Shown here: positions 53,039-61,151 of the stretch, one piece after another
Layout of the letters: every line of letters begins with the position of its first letter
How positions within the stretch are numbered: the stretch's first letter is position 1
Translations under genes and position numbers: made by a program
Notes under the pieces: model-generated
The model's input: only the letters and a program-made list of their open reading frames with translations
Database searches by the model: none
Told to the model about the DNA's origin: nothing
Source: Elusimicrobiota bacterium
GTDB taxonomy: Bacteria; Elusimicrobiota; Elusimicrobia; Elusimicrobiales; UBA9959
Assembly (NCBI GenBank): GCA_003482905.1
Contig: DMXM01000028.1
Span: 36,479 to 100,478, forward strand
Direction: 5' to 3'
DNA: 64,000 nucleotides

Positions 53039-53857
53039 TCAATTCACCGAAGCTAAATTGAGGCCCAGCACGCGCCAGGAGGCGCCGGCCAGCCCGGCCA
53101 GGTAATCGGCGGCGGGCACGTCCATGACCATTTTACCGTAAGCCGCGTGGCGGATGACCTTGCCGGCCGGCCCGTCGAAAATAAAGAACTGGTGCGACAC
53201 CAGCGTGGGCTCATTGGGGTTGTCTTCCCTTACCAGCGCGGCCACCGTGCCGGACGGGATGCTGCCCAGCAGCGCGAAGACGGACTCCAGCGGCACATAG
53301 TCGATAGAGGCCTGCTGGTCGGGCATGTCAGCGCCCAGGGCCCGCAGGCGGTTAAGCCGCGCCTCTATCTGCGCCGGCGGCTCAGCTTCGAAGCCCTGCA
53401 TATCGGCCGCCGTCTTGGCGGCGTACCATTCGCGTTTAGAAATGATCTTGCGCGCAGTCCTGGTATTGGCGCCGCCCACGCGCGCCGTTATGTCTTTGAG
53501 GAAGCCGGCCGCCATATTGTTGGGCAGCCAGTCCACCTCGGGGAAATGGTTGCGCGTCTGGTAGCTGATAAGGCCGTCCCGGTAGCGTATGCGGCGCAGG
53601 ATATCCAGCGCCCGGTCCTCGCCCCCGCCCAAAGCGAAAGCCATGGTCTCTTCTACGAAAGTGGTGCAGTCCAGCTCCGTGTAGCTCAACAGCGGGCCCC
53701 GGTCGAATTCGGCGTCCGGCCCCTCGCCCAGCGGCCCCAGCACATAGGTGACGCCGAGGAATTTTTCGCTGGCGGCCAGCAGGCGCGGCCCCATGGCGTC
53801 CGCGCTTGCGCTAACGGCGGAGAATAAAACGATAATTATGGCGGTAATTAATTTCAA
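53039..53857 (-). CDS. DUF1460-family secreted amidase-like protein
   Basis: 272 residues with signal peptide (about 1-19). The family is an NlpC/P60-type fold active on peptidoglycan fragments; the probable catalytic Cys is in YTELDCTTFVEETMAFA, and IRYRDGLISYQTRNHFPEVDWLPNN is conserved. The start codon is TTG at 53855-53857: a stop lies only 9 bases upstream in frame, and no ATG is available. It stands alone on the minus strand and is separated from ssb by 92 bases. Confidence 0.8.
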   Translation of the reverse strand: MKLITAIIIVLFSAVSASADAMGPRLLAASEKFLGVTYVLGPLGEGPDAEFDRGPLLSYTELDCTTFVEETMAFALGGGEDRALDILRRIRYRDGLISYQTRNHFPEVDWLPNNMAAGFLKDITARVGGANTRTARKIISKREWYAAKTAADMQGFEAEPPAQIEARLNRLRALGADMPDQQASIDYVPLESVFALLGSIPSGTVAALVREDNPNEPTLVSHQFFIFDGPAGKVIRHAAYGKMVMDVPAADYLAGLAGASWRVLGLNLASVN

Positions 53858-53956
53858 TCGGGTCTCTTATGAACGCTTTTGTCTATACTGATATTATAGC
53901 GCCCGGCGCCGGCCGGCGTAAGAGACAATGGACCCACTCCGCCCCGGTCTTTGTAC

Positions 53957-55594
53957 CTAGACAGACAGCGTTTTTATCAGGCTTTCCGCTTCGGTGAATA
54001 TGCGGCCCAGGTGGGCCTCCGAGCGGAAACTTTCGGCGTAGATCTTGTAGACGGGTTCGGTGCCGGAGGGCCGCGCGGCGAACCAGCCGCCGGTGGTAGT
54101 CACCTTTATACCGCCTATGGGCTCGTTATTGACCGGCGCGCGCGTTATAACGGTTTCCACTTTTTCACCGGCCAGCTCTTTGGCCGTCACCCGCTCCGGG
54201 GTAAGGGTCTTCAGCATTTTCTGCATGGCCGGGGTCGCCGGCGCGTCCTGCCTGCGGTAGAAGAATTCGCCGTACTTAGCGGTAAGCTGTTTGTAAACCT
54301 GCGCCGGGTCTTTGCCAGTCTTCGCGGTTATCTCGCCCGACAGCAGCGCCATTATTATGCCGTCCTTGTCCGTGCTCCAGGGGCCCCCGTCGAAACGCAG
54401 GAACGAAGCCCCGGCGCTCTCCTCTCCGCCGAAGCCGAAGCTGCCGTCCAGCAGCCCGTCCACAAACCACTTAAAGCCCACGGGCACCTCGCTGACCCGC
54501 CGCCCCAGGCCGGCCGCCACGCGGTCTATCATGCAGCTCGACACCGCGGTTTTACCAACGGCGGCGTCGGGGCGCCAGCCAGGCCGGTTCCGGAATAAAT
54601 AATGTATAGCCGCAGACAGATAATGGTTGGGCGGCAGCAGGCCGGCGCGCGTCACTATGCCGTGGCGGTCATAATCCGTGTCGCACCCGAAGGCTATGTC
54701 GAAGCGGTCCTTCATGCCTATCAGCCGCTGCATGGCGTAAGCCGAAGACGGGTCCATGCGGATCTTGCCGTCCCAGTCGGCCGTCATAAAAGAAAAGGAT
54801 TTATCCACCACGTCGCTTACCACGGTGAGGTCCACTTTATACAGCTCCGCTATGCGCCCCCAGTACTTCACGCCGGCGCCGCCAAGCGGGTCAGCGCCCA
54901 TCTTTACGCAGGCGCTCCGTATGGCCTCCATGTCCACCACCCCGGCCAGGCCGCGCACATATTCGCCGGTATAGTCGTAGCGGCGCGTGGTGTGGGCCTG
55001 CAGGGCGGCCGCCAGCCGCAGCCGTTTCACCCCGGCCAGGCCGCCGGCCAATATTTCATTGGCCAGGGCCTGCACAACGCCGGTTATTTCGGGGCCGGCC
55101 GGGCCGCCGCTGGGCGGGTTGTATTTAAAACCTCCGTCGGCCGGAGGATTATGCGAGGGGGTTATAAGTATGCCGTCGGCCAGGCCGGCGGTGCGCCCGG
55201 CATTATGGGCCAGTATGGCGCGCGACAGGGCCGGCGTGGGCGTGTAGCCGTTATCGGAATCTATCATTACGTGCACGCCGTTGGCGGCCAGCACTTCCAG
55301 CGCCGTCTCGAAGGCGGGCACGCTCAGGGCGTGCGTATCCATGCCTATGAACAACGGGCCGTCTATGCCCGCGGTTTTGCGGTATTGGCAGATGGCCTGG
55401 GTTACGGCCAGTATGTGCCGCTCGTTGAAGGAGCGCAGGAGCGAACTGCCCCTGTGCCCGGAAGTCCCGAAGGATATCTTCTGGGCCGCCTCGTTGTGGT
55501 CTGGCGTTTCCTTATAATAGGCCGCCAGCAGGCCGGGGATGTCGGTCAGCATTTCTTTAGGCAGGGTTTTTCCGGCAAGTTCGCTTATAGGCAT
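53957..55594 (-). CDS. pgm: Alpha-D-glucose phosphoglucomutase
   Basis: 545 residues, the length of E. coli Pgm. It interconverts glucose-1-phosphate and glucose-6-phosphate. Markers are FGTSGHRGSSLLRSFNE near the N-terminus, the phosphoserine loop TPSHNPPADGGFKYNP, the magnesium-binding GCDTDYDRHG and the sugar-specificity GGEESAGASFLRFDGG. It supplies precursors to the GlgA and GalT pathways encoded at 36-39 kb. It is 33 bases downstream of the sulP gene on the same strand, so co-transcription is possible. Confidence 0.95.
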   Translation of the reverse strand: MPISELAGKTLPKEMLTDIPGLLAAYYKETPDHNEAAQKISFGTSGHRGSSLLRSFNERHILAVTQAICQYRKTAGIDGPLFIGMDTHALSVPAFETALEVLAANGVHVMIDSDNGYTPTPALSRAILAHNAGRTAGLADGILITPSHNPPADGGFKYNPPSGGPAGPEITGVVQALANEILAGGLAGVKRLRLAAALQAHTTRRYDYTGEYVRGLAGVVDMEAIRSACVKMGADPLGGAGVKYWGRIAELYKVDLTVVSDVVDKSFSFMTADWDGKIRMDPSSAYAMQRLIGMKDRFDIAFGCDTDYDRHGIVTRAGLLPPNHYLSAAIHYLFRNRPGWRPDAAVGKTAVSSCMIDRVAAGLGRRVSEVPVGFKWFVDGLLDGSFGFGGEESAGASFLRFDGGPWSTDKDGIIMALLSGEITAKTGKDPAQVYKQLTAKYGEFFYRRQDAPATPAMQKMLKTLTPERVTAKELAGEKVETVITRAPVNNEPIGGIKVTTTGGWFAARPSGTEPVYKIYAESFRSEAHLGRIFTEAESLIKTLSV

Positions 55595-55627
55595 ATCAAT
55601 CCTTTTACAACCTGTGTCTTTCCCGCG

Positions 55628-57880
55628 TCAGCTGTCCTGCAGGCGGCGCAGTTCGCGGTCGGCGTCGCGCAGACGCAGCGCCTCCACGGTGGCCAGCCGC
55701 TGGAAGAAAGCCGTGCCCACTATGGGGTTGCGCCCGGAGATCTCGTCGAAGGCGGCCCGGCTGATAACGTACAGGTCCGTGTCCGTCAGGGCTATGGCGT
55801 CGGCCGTGCGGGCCGTGCGGTTCAAAAAAGCCACCTCGCCAAAGAAGTCCCCGGGGCCGAAAACGGCCAGGTGGTGCTGGCGGTGCGTGCTTTTAAGCGG
55901 CAGCACTATGCGCACCTTGCCGCGCCGTATCAGAAAAAGCTCCTCGCCGTGGCCCTTGCGCAGGAACACCGGCTTGCCGGCTTCCACCCGCAATTCTTTG
56001 AACACCACCCGCAGGTCCGCCAGGGAAAGCTCGTCCATCTCGCGCAGGAAATCTATCTCGCCCAGGTCCAGCAGTTCGCCGTAGTACAGGCGCTTTACCC
56101 CGGCCTCTTCCAGTATCTTGTCCTCGGCCCACTCCAGCGCGTCGTGCATGGTTTCGAACACCCGCCCGCCGCCTTCGTGATGCGTAAGCCCCAGCTGCCT
56201 GAAATAACCGCCCAGGTCCTGCCCGGTGGGGAGGCTCGCCGGCAGATGCGAGAACACCAGCGCGCCGCCGCGTTCGCGCATTATCTCCCCCACCTGCTCC
56301 AGCATATGCACGGCGGTAAAATCCACGGAAGTGACGCGGCGCATGTCTATTATCAGGCGCCTGCACGCGCGCATGTCGCTTTCTATTTCCGAGAACAGCT
56401 GGTCGGTAGTGCCGAAGAACAGGCTGCCCTGCAGTTCCACCACCAGCGTTTCGCCGCCGCGCGCGGTAAGGGCGGCGCGCTCGCGCGGCAGGCGCTGCTG
56501 CTTGGAGGAGATCTCCAGGCCGGTGGCTTTGCGCCGCACCACGTTGCTGCTCATCTGCTCGCGGATGAAGAGCAGCATGGAAAAACCTATCCCCACGCCG
56601 GCGGCCACTATCAGGTCCGACACCAGCGCCGTGCCGGCCACGGAGATGACCACGGCGAAGTCCAGCATGGTGGTGCGCCGCAGCGCCAGCCGCACGCTGG
56701 AACGGTCTATCATGCGCGTCCCCACCACTATCAGTATGCCGGCCAGCGCGGCCAGCGGTATGCGGCCGATAGTGCCGCCCAGCACCAGCGCCGCCGCAAG
56801 GGCGAAAGCGCCCTCCAGCATGCCGGCGGCGCGCGTTCGCCCGCCGCTGGCCAGGCTTACCATGGTGGCACCCAGCGTGCCGGCGCCGGGCATGCCGCCC
56901 AGCAGCGCCGAGATTATATTGCCGGCGCCCTGCCCGGTAAGTTCCCTGTTGGAATTATGGCGGGCGCGCACTATGGAATCCGTCACCACGCAGGTTTTAA
57001 GCGTGTCTATGGAAAGCAGCACCGACAGGGTAAGCGTGGGGCCGATGAGCAGACGCAGGTCGTCCCACCCGAGCAGGCGCAGCGCGCCCAGATTGGCCGC
57101 GATACTTCCCATTATGGCGCCGGGGCTGGTGGAGATGGCGCCTATGATGAACGGGTTGGCATCCATGGCCAGCAGCTGCGGGCGCAGCAGCCCGGCGGCC
57201 AAATGCGCGGCTATACCGGCGGCAAGGCCCAGTATGGCGGCCGGCACCTTTTTGGTGAAGCGCGGCGCCGCCACCATGACCGCGGCCGTAACAATGGCCA
57301 CGCCCACCGCCGGCCATTGCCAGGCCGTGGGCGTCAGCAGGCCGGACAGCGGGTCGGCGTTCTTGGCCAGGCCCAGCAGCGGCACTATCTGCTTAATTAT
57401 AATCAGCAGGCCCACGCCGCTCATATAGCCGGTAACCACGGGATAAGGGATGTATTTAATAAGACGCCCGCCGCCAAGCGCGCCGTACACCGCCTGCAAT
57501 ACTCCGGAGAACAGGCCCACCAGCACCAGCGATACTATAACCGCCGCGGGTGGGGCGCCGCCGGCCAGAAGCTGGGCGCACAGCGCGGCCATAACGGCCG
57601 CCGCAGGCGCGCAGGGCGCCGATATGAGGCGCGGCGCGCCGCCAAGCGCCGGCGCCACCAGGCCCATAGCCACGGTGCCGATAACTCCCACAAGCGCGCC
57701 GGCGCCCACAAAACCCGGCCCCAGCGGGGCGTACATGGCCACGCCGAAAGCTATGGCCGACGGCAGCGCCACCAGCATGGCCGCCAGCCCGCCGCCGGCG
57801 TCGGCCCAGCCCATTTTCTCCGGGACAGGCGCGTTAATTGTGCCCGGGGATGTCTCTAAAATGTTTTCACTTGATGCCAT
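55628..57880 (-). CDS. SulP-family anion transporter with STAS and cNMP-binding domains
   Basis: 750 residues. About eleven to twelve TM helices (about 25-445) carry SulP motifs such as ALPSAIAFGVAMYAPLGPGF and NSNRELTGQGAGNIISALLGGMPGAGTLG. A STAS domain (about 475-575, LVVELQGSLFFGTTDQLF, RRVTSVDFTAVHML) follows. After a helical linker comes a Crp-type cyclic-nucleotide-binding domain (about 615-735, FGPGDFFGEVAFLNRTARTADAIA is the phosphate cassette). Such proteins transport sulfate, bicarbonate or other anions; the extra sensor suggests allosteric control. It ends 33 bases before pgm. Confidence 0.92.
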   Translation of the reverse strand: MASSENILETSPGTINAPVPEKMGWADAGGGLAAMLVALPSAIAFGVAMYAPLGPGFVGAGALVGVIGTVAMGLVAPALGGAPRLISAPCAPAAAVMAALCAQLLAGGAPPAAVIVSLVLVGLFSGVLQAVYGALGGGRLIKYIPYPVVTGYMSGVGLLIIIKQIVPLLGLAKNADPLSGLLTPTAWQWPAVGVAIVTAAVMVAAPRFTKKVPAAILGLAAGIAAHLAAGLLRPQLLAMDANPFIIGAISTSPGAIMGSIAANLGALRLLGWDDLRLLIGPTLTLSVLLSIDTLKTCVVTDSIVRARHNSNRELTGQGAGNIISALLGGMPGAGTLGATMVSLASGGRTRAAGMLEGAFALAAALVLGGTIGRIPLAALAGILIVVGTRMIDRSSVRLALRRTTMLDFAVVISVAGTALVSDLIVAAGVGIGFSMLLFIREQMSSNVVRRKATGLEISSKQQRLPRERAALTARGGETLVVELQGSLFFGTTDQLFSEIESDMRACRRLIIDMRRVTSVDFTAVHMLEQVGEIMRERGGALVFSHLPASLPTGQDLGGYFRQLGLTHHEGGGRVFETMHDALEWAEDKILEEAGVKRLYYGELLDLGEIDFLREMDELSLADLRVVFKELRVEAGKPVFLRKGHGEELFLIRRGKVRIVLPLKSTHRQHHLAVFGPGDFFGEVAFLNRTARTADAIALTDTDLYVISRAAFDEISGRNPIVGTAFFQRLATVEALRLRDADRELRRLQDS

Positions 57881-57930
57881 TGCTTTATTCCTGGCCGCTG
57901 TAAAACTTGTATCAGTTTACAAAATTAAAA

Positions 57931-57950
57931 AAAGTAGCCTGACCCCATTT
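57931..57950. repeat. Solo copy of the GTAGCCTGTCCCC repeat
   Basis: AAAGTAGCCTGACCCCATTT, one base different from the copy at 59849, and a half of the long hairpin at 51609-51656. Confidence 0.75.
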
Positions 57951-57966
57951 TTATAAATTCTATAAT
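57939..57966 (+). promoter_or_regulatory. Promoter of the zinc-ribbon gene, -35 provided by a repeat
   Basis: Perfect TATAAT (57961-57966) 16 bases after CTGACC (57939-57944), which belongs to the solo repeat above. The distance to the ATG at 58006 leaves a normal leader. Confidence 0.5.
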
Positions 57967-58005
57967 AGTGTAAAGGTCAAAGCCGCTTCAAGGGATATTT
58001 AAAAT

Positions 58006-58236
58006 ATGGTCATATTACCCAAACTCCGCTGCCCCAACTGCGGCAAAGGCATGGGCCCGATAAAAGCCAACGAGGTTCCGCCGGCCAATACCTACGACGA
58101 GTGTCTGCGCCGCTGCCCCAGGTGCAAGATAGGCGCCACCAACGCCAAAAGTTTCGCCAAAGTAAAGTTCATATACGCCGACCCGTCCCAAAAGCCCCCG
58201 CCCCAGCCCGGAGGTTCAACCTCCAACGGAGGTTGA
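58006..58236 (+). CDS. Small zinc-ribbon protein
   Basis: 76 residues. LRCPNCGKGMG and RRCPRCKIGAT give two CxxC pairs about 30 residues apart, a zinc ribbon. The sequence between (PIKANEVPPANTYDECL) is not recognised. The C-terminal GGSTSNGG and the TGA stop are encoded by the palindromic repeat at 58208-58243, so the repeat has inserted at or has extended the 3' end. A nucleic-acid or protein-binding role is likely but unknown. Confidence 0.65.
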   Translation: MVILPKLRCPNCGKGMGPIKANEVPPANTYDECLRRCPRCKIGATNAKSFAKVKFIYADPSQKPPPQPGGSTSNGG

Positions 58237-58243
58237 ACCTCCG
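58208..58243. repeat. Inverted pair of GGAGGTTCAACCTCC palindromes
   Basis: CCGGAGGTTCAACCTCC (58208-58224) and CGGAGGTTGAACCTCCG (58227-58243); each arm is itself palindromic. The same unit lies once at 52438, after the other ssb gene. Confidence 0.85.
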
Positions 58244-58245
58244 AT

Positions 58246-58280
58246 AAAGAGCCGGGGCACGAAGCCCCGGTTCTTTATTT
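58246..58280. terminator. Terminator between the zinc-ribbon gene and the second ssb
   Basis: AAAGAGCCGGGGC, five-base loop, GCCCCGGTTCTTT (one G/T wobble) with T-rich flanks on both strands. Confidence 0.85.
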
Positions 58281-58288
58281 TCACCCGG

Positions 58289-58759
58289 CTATTTGCGGCT
58301 GGCGGCCCTGGCCGGCTTGGGCGCCGGTTCCTCGGGCCAGCCGGCGTCGGCCACATGCTCCCCCGGGGCGTGGTCCGCGGGGCCGGGCGCGGGTTCGCCT
58401 TCCGCCCTGGGCTTCTCGCCAAGGAACTCTATATCGTCCGCGTATATATACAGCTTGGAGTGGTGCTTGCCGTCCTCTTTGCCGTCCCATTGCTCCAGCA
58501 CCAAATGCCCCTCCACGTACACCTGCCGCCCCTTTTTCAGCATGCCGGCCAGGTCCGCCAGCCGGCGCCCGTGCTCGTGGTTGTAGGCCTTCATGTTCAG
58601 CCACACCGGCGTCTCCTCCCACTCGCCGGTATTGGCGTTCTTGCGCCTGTTGTGCACGGCAAAGCCCAGGTTGGCCACTTTGCCCCCGTTCTTAAACTCC
58701 GTCACCTCCGGGTCCCGCGTCAGCCGCCCTATCAGCATCACTTTATTCAGGTTTCCCAT
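58289..58759 (-). CDS. ssb: Single-stranded DNA-binding protein (second paralogue)
   Basis: 156 residues. The OB fold is close to that of the first paralogue (NKVMLIGRLTRDPEVTEFKNGG, RQVYVEGHLVLEQWDGKEDG), but the tail is Pro/Ala/Glu-rich and ends PKPARAASRK with no acidic tip. It should bind ssDNA but not dock the usual partner proteins, as in some accessory or competence-type SSBs. Intact reading frame, with its own terminator-like hairpin 9 bases downstream. Confidence 0.94.
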   Translation of the reverse strand: MGNLNKVMLIGRLTRDPEVTEFKNGGKVANLGFAVHNRRKNANTGEWEETPVWLNMKAYNHEHGRRLADLAGMLKKGRQVYVEGHLVLEQWDGKEDGKHHSKLYIYADDIEFLGEKPRAEGEPAPGPADHAPGEHVADAGWPEEPAPKPARAASRK

Positions 58760-58896
58760 ACGTCCCCCTTACCGAGTGTATTTACGTCTTGCCACGCAAA
58801 TAGCATAGCAGACCATCCCGACAGCGTATTGTCGCGTTAAAAACGGCTATTTTTCGGATATGGAGGCCGGGCCTTGATAGGGTAGAATATTACATT

Positions 58897-59838
58897 ATGC
58901 GCAAGAACATGCAATGGCTGCTGCTGATATTGGCCCTGGGCGCGGCCTGGCTGCAATGGTATACACATAAAGACCAGCTGCGGGCTACGGCGCGCCTTAT
59001 CCAGTGGAAAATGTTCCCCTGCTCCGGGCCCGTAACCTATTCCGTAGGCTCCATCAGCCTGGGCTACAGCCTTACCGCCGTGGAACTGGCCGACGCTCTG
59101 AAAGAGGCCGAAACCGTCTTTGAGATCCCGGCGCGCAAGAACCTTTTAGAATTCAGACAGAGCGGCGGCGACGTTACCGTTAACCTGGTCTACGACAACC
59201 GCCAGGCCGCGCTGGACAAGCTTGCGGCGCTGGGCATTAAAACCGACCACAGCCTGGCTTCCTACCAAGCCCTCAAAACCCGGTACGAAGAGCTTGCCGC
59301 GCGCACGGAGGCCGAACAGGCCGGCCTTGCAAGATCGGCGCGCGCCTACAAAACAAAAGAAGCCGCCTATAACGCCGACATGCAGCGCCTTAACCGTCAT
59401 GACGTCGTAACGCACGCGCAGCATCTGCGCGCCAGGTCAGTAAGGGCCGCGCTCTCCATGGAATTCTCGCGCCTTAAGAAGACAGAACGTTCCGTGAACG
59501 CCAATGTAGACACCCTTAACGCGCTGGCCACCACACTTAACCAGATAATAGTGCAGCTTCAATTGAACGTGGCACAATACAACCGCGCGGGCTCCATTAT
59601 AGGCAGGTACGAAGAAGGTTTATACAGGACCGCAAACGGGCAGCGCAGCATAGACGTATACACCTACAGCCAGCGCACACACCTGGTGCGGCTGCTGGCG
59701 CACGAACTGGGCCACGCCCTGGGCCTGGACCATACAGCCGACCCTAAAAGCCTGATGTACCCCATGAACACCGGCGGCAGCCTTGAATTGGCCCCCGCCG
59801 ACATAACCGAACTGAACCGCGCGTGCCGGCGGAATTAA
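58897..59838 (+). CDS. Matrixin-like (M10A) metalloprotease, membrane-anchored
   Basis: 313 residues. A single hydrophobic anchor (WLLLILALGAAWLQW, about 4-20) is followed by a helical region with a coiled coil (about 130-215) and a C-terminal protease domain with LLAHELGHALGLDHTADPKSLMYPM (HExxHxxGxxH and Met-turn), complete. Matrixin-like proteases cleave proteins outside the cytoplasm. The -10-like TAGAAT (58883-58888) lies eight bases before the ATG. The 3' end faces a NUDIX gene across a repeat. Confidence 0.85.
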   Translation: MRKNMQWLLLILALGAAWLQWYTHKDQLRATARLIQWKMFPCSGPVTYSVGSISLGYSLTAVELADALKEAETVFEIPARKNLLEFRQSGGDVTVNLVYDNRQAALDKLAALGIKTDHSLASYQALKTRYEELAARTEAEQAGLARSARAYKTKEAAYNADMQRLNRHDVVTHAQHLRARSVRAALSMEFSRLKKTERSVNANVDTLNALATTLNQIIVQLQLNVAQYNRAGSIIGRYEEGLYRTANGQRSIDVYTYSQRTHLVRLLAHELGHALGLDHTADPKSLMYPMNTGGSLELAPADITELNRACRRN

Positions 59839-59848
59839 GCAATTAAAT

Positions 59849-59868
59849 AAAGTAGCCTGTCCCCATTT
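59849..59868. repeat. Solo copy of the GTAGCCTGTCCCC repeat
   Basis: AAAGTAGCCTGTCCCCATTT lies between two convergent genes, one base before the NUDIX stop codon. It equals the right half of the hairpin at 51636-51656 at its core. Confidence 0.8.
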
Positions 59869-59869
59869 C

Positions 59870-60247
59870 CTATTTACGCAGGATGTTTAATACGGGGATA
59901 TCGGCGCTGCAGAAATCGTATTTCACCAGATCCGCGGGAGCTACCCATTCAATGCGGTCGTGGTCGTTAAGATTGAAATCGCCGGAGAGGTGCTCCGTCC
60001 TGTAAGCCAGCAGTTCTATCGGCAAGTGCTTGTAGTCGAACTTGCTTGAGCAGATGAATTCGCCTATTTTGGTATCTACACCGAACTCTTCCATCAGTTC
60101 GCGCCGCAGGCAGGCCTCGGGCGTTTCGCCCGGCTCTATCTTGCCGCCTGGGAACTCCCACTTGCCGGCAAGGGTATCCCCCGGCTTGCGCCGGGCTATA
60201 AATATCTTCCCGTCTTTCTCAATAACCGCGGCCGTTACCTGCTTCAT
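59870..60247 (-). CDS. NUDIX hydrolase (MutT-like 8-oxo-dGTPase family)
   Basis: 125 residues. The NUDIX box is GKWEFPGGKIEPGETPEACL followed by RRELMEEFGV, matching GX5EX7REUXEEXGU fully. EFPGGKIEPGE and the length of about 130 residues are characteristic of MutT, which removes oxidised dGTP from the nucleotide pool. Next to it at 28 bases is a pyrimidine-dimer glycosylase gene on the same strand, so both may be a small DNA-repair unit. Confidence 0.93.
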   Translation of the reverse strand: MKQVTAAVIEKDGKIFIARRKPGDTLAGKWEFPGGKIEPGETPEACLRRELMEEFGVDTKIGEFICSSKFDYKHLPIELLAYRTEHLSGDFNLNDHDRIEWVAPADLVKYDFCSADIPVLNILRK

Positions 60248-60275
60248 ATAATTAAAATTTTGACGAATAGTCCCA

Positions 60276-60617
60276 TTACGGCCGCTTGCCGGTGCGGCAG
60301 GCGCAGTTTTTGGCGGCCAGCAGTTTCAGCTGGCGCTGCGGGGGGTCGATAAAAATATCCTGAACGGCGCGGCCGGTAGCCAGCTTTTTATCCAGCGGGC
60401 TTTTGTGGTTGTAGCCCCTGCGCGCCATTTCGGCCGTAAGCGCCGTGTGGCGCGCGTACAGCGCTTTCAGACGGCCGCGCCAGCGCAGCGTTTCCGGGTG
60501 CCGGGAATAACCCTTCTTCCCCTGCGTCAGCACCACCCAGATGCAATGCAGCTCCCGGTGCTCGCCCAGCAGGTGGTTGCGGCACAGCCTGCGCGGTTCT
60601 ATATCCCAGATCCTCAT
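60276..60617 (-). CDS. Pyrimidine-dimer DNA glycosylase (endonuclease V type)
   Basis: 113 residues. MRIWDIEPRRLCRNHLLGEHRELH and GYSRHPETLRWRGRLKALY match the Pyr_excise family, whose prototype is T4 endonuclease V, which cuts UV-induced cyclobutane dimers. RGYNHKSPLD is also conserved. The C-terminus ends in a short Cys-containing tail (KNCACRTGKRP) unlike most members. Neighbouring NUDIX and lipocalin genes run on the same strand with short gaps. Confidence 0.88.
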   Translation of the reverse strand: MRIWDIEPRRLCRNHLLGEHRELHCIWVVLTQGKKGYSRHPETLRWRGRLKALYARHTALTAEMARRGYNHKSPLDKKLATGRAVQDIFIDPPQRQLKLLAAKNCACRTGKRP

Positions 60618-60629
60618 ATTAAACCCCTG

Positions 60630-61151
60630 TCATTTGGCCCGCGGCGCCGCGCCGGGGAAAATAAGTTTTCCGGTATCGAACCCCAGCTCCCCGGCCCTGG
60701 CCACCAGGCGCGCAACTATGTCCGGCGCCAGCTCGGGGTTGCGGGCCAGCAGCCAAAGGTATTTAAGGGACGGGCCGGCCACCAGCACGTAACTGTAGCC
60801 CTGGCGGTCCAGCTCCACTATATTGTAGCCGCCGTAGAAAGGCCTGAAGAAAGATACCTTCAGCTGCCCCACGGACGCCGGCCCGGTAAAGTAAGCCCGG
60901 CCCTCGGCCTCTTTCCATTCCCCGGTGGCGGCTTTATAACCCCGGTTAACCACATTAACGCCGCCGTCCTCGCGCATGGAATATTCGGCCGTCACGCCGG
61001 TGAGCCCGCGTTCAAAGGAGTGGTCCAGCCGGGCTATTTCGTGCCAGGTGCCCAGGTAGCGGGGCAGTTCAAAGCCGGCCACCGGCGCCACGCCCTTTGG
61101 CGCCGTAGCGCAGCCGCCAAACAGTGCCAGCAGTATAGTTAAGTATTTCAT
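60630..61151 (-). CDS. blc: Lipocalin lipoprotein (Blc family)
   Basis: 173 residues with a lipoprotein signal (LFGGC, Cys about residue 14). LPRYLGTWHEIARLDHSFERG is the Blc/apolipoprotein D signature (GxW), and ADGRAYFTGP-like and YNIVELDRQGYSYVLVAGP follow the barrel order. Outer-membrane lipocalins bind fatty acids or lysophospholipids and are stress-related. The stop overlaps nothing; the upstream membrane-protein gene overlaps its start by four bases (61148-61151). Confidence 0.92.
   Translation of the reverse strand: MKYLTILLALFGGCATAPKGVAPVAGFELPRYLGTWHEIARLDHSFERGLTGVTAEYSMREDGGVNVVNRGYKAATGEWKEAEGRAYFTGPASVGQLKVSFFRPFYGGYNIVELDRQGYSYVLVAGPSLKYLWLLARNPELAPDIVARLVARAGELGFDTGKLIFPGAAPRAK

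Noticed and set aside
54602..57859. Very long plus-strand reading frame (over 1000 residues) antisense to pgm and sulP
   Set aside because: The opposite strand carries two clear genes, and this frame has no recognisable domain and low-complexity His/Gly/Gln-rich sequence; it is a G+C-driven shadow.
58208..58243. CRISPR-like repeat pair
   Set aside because: Only two units with a 2-3-base gap, and no spacers or cas genes.
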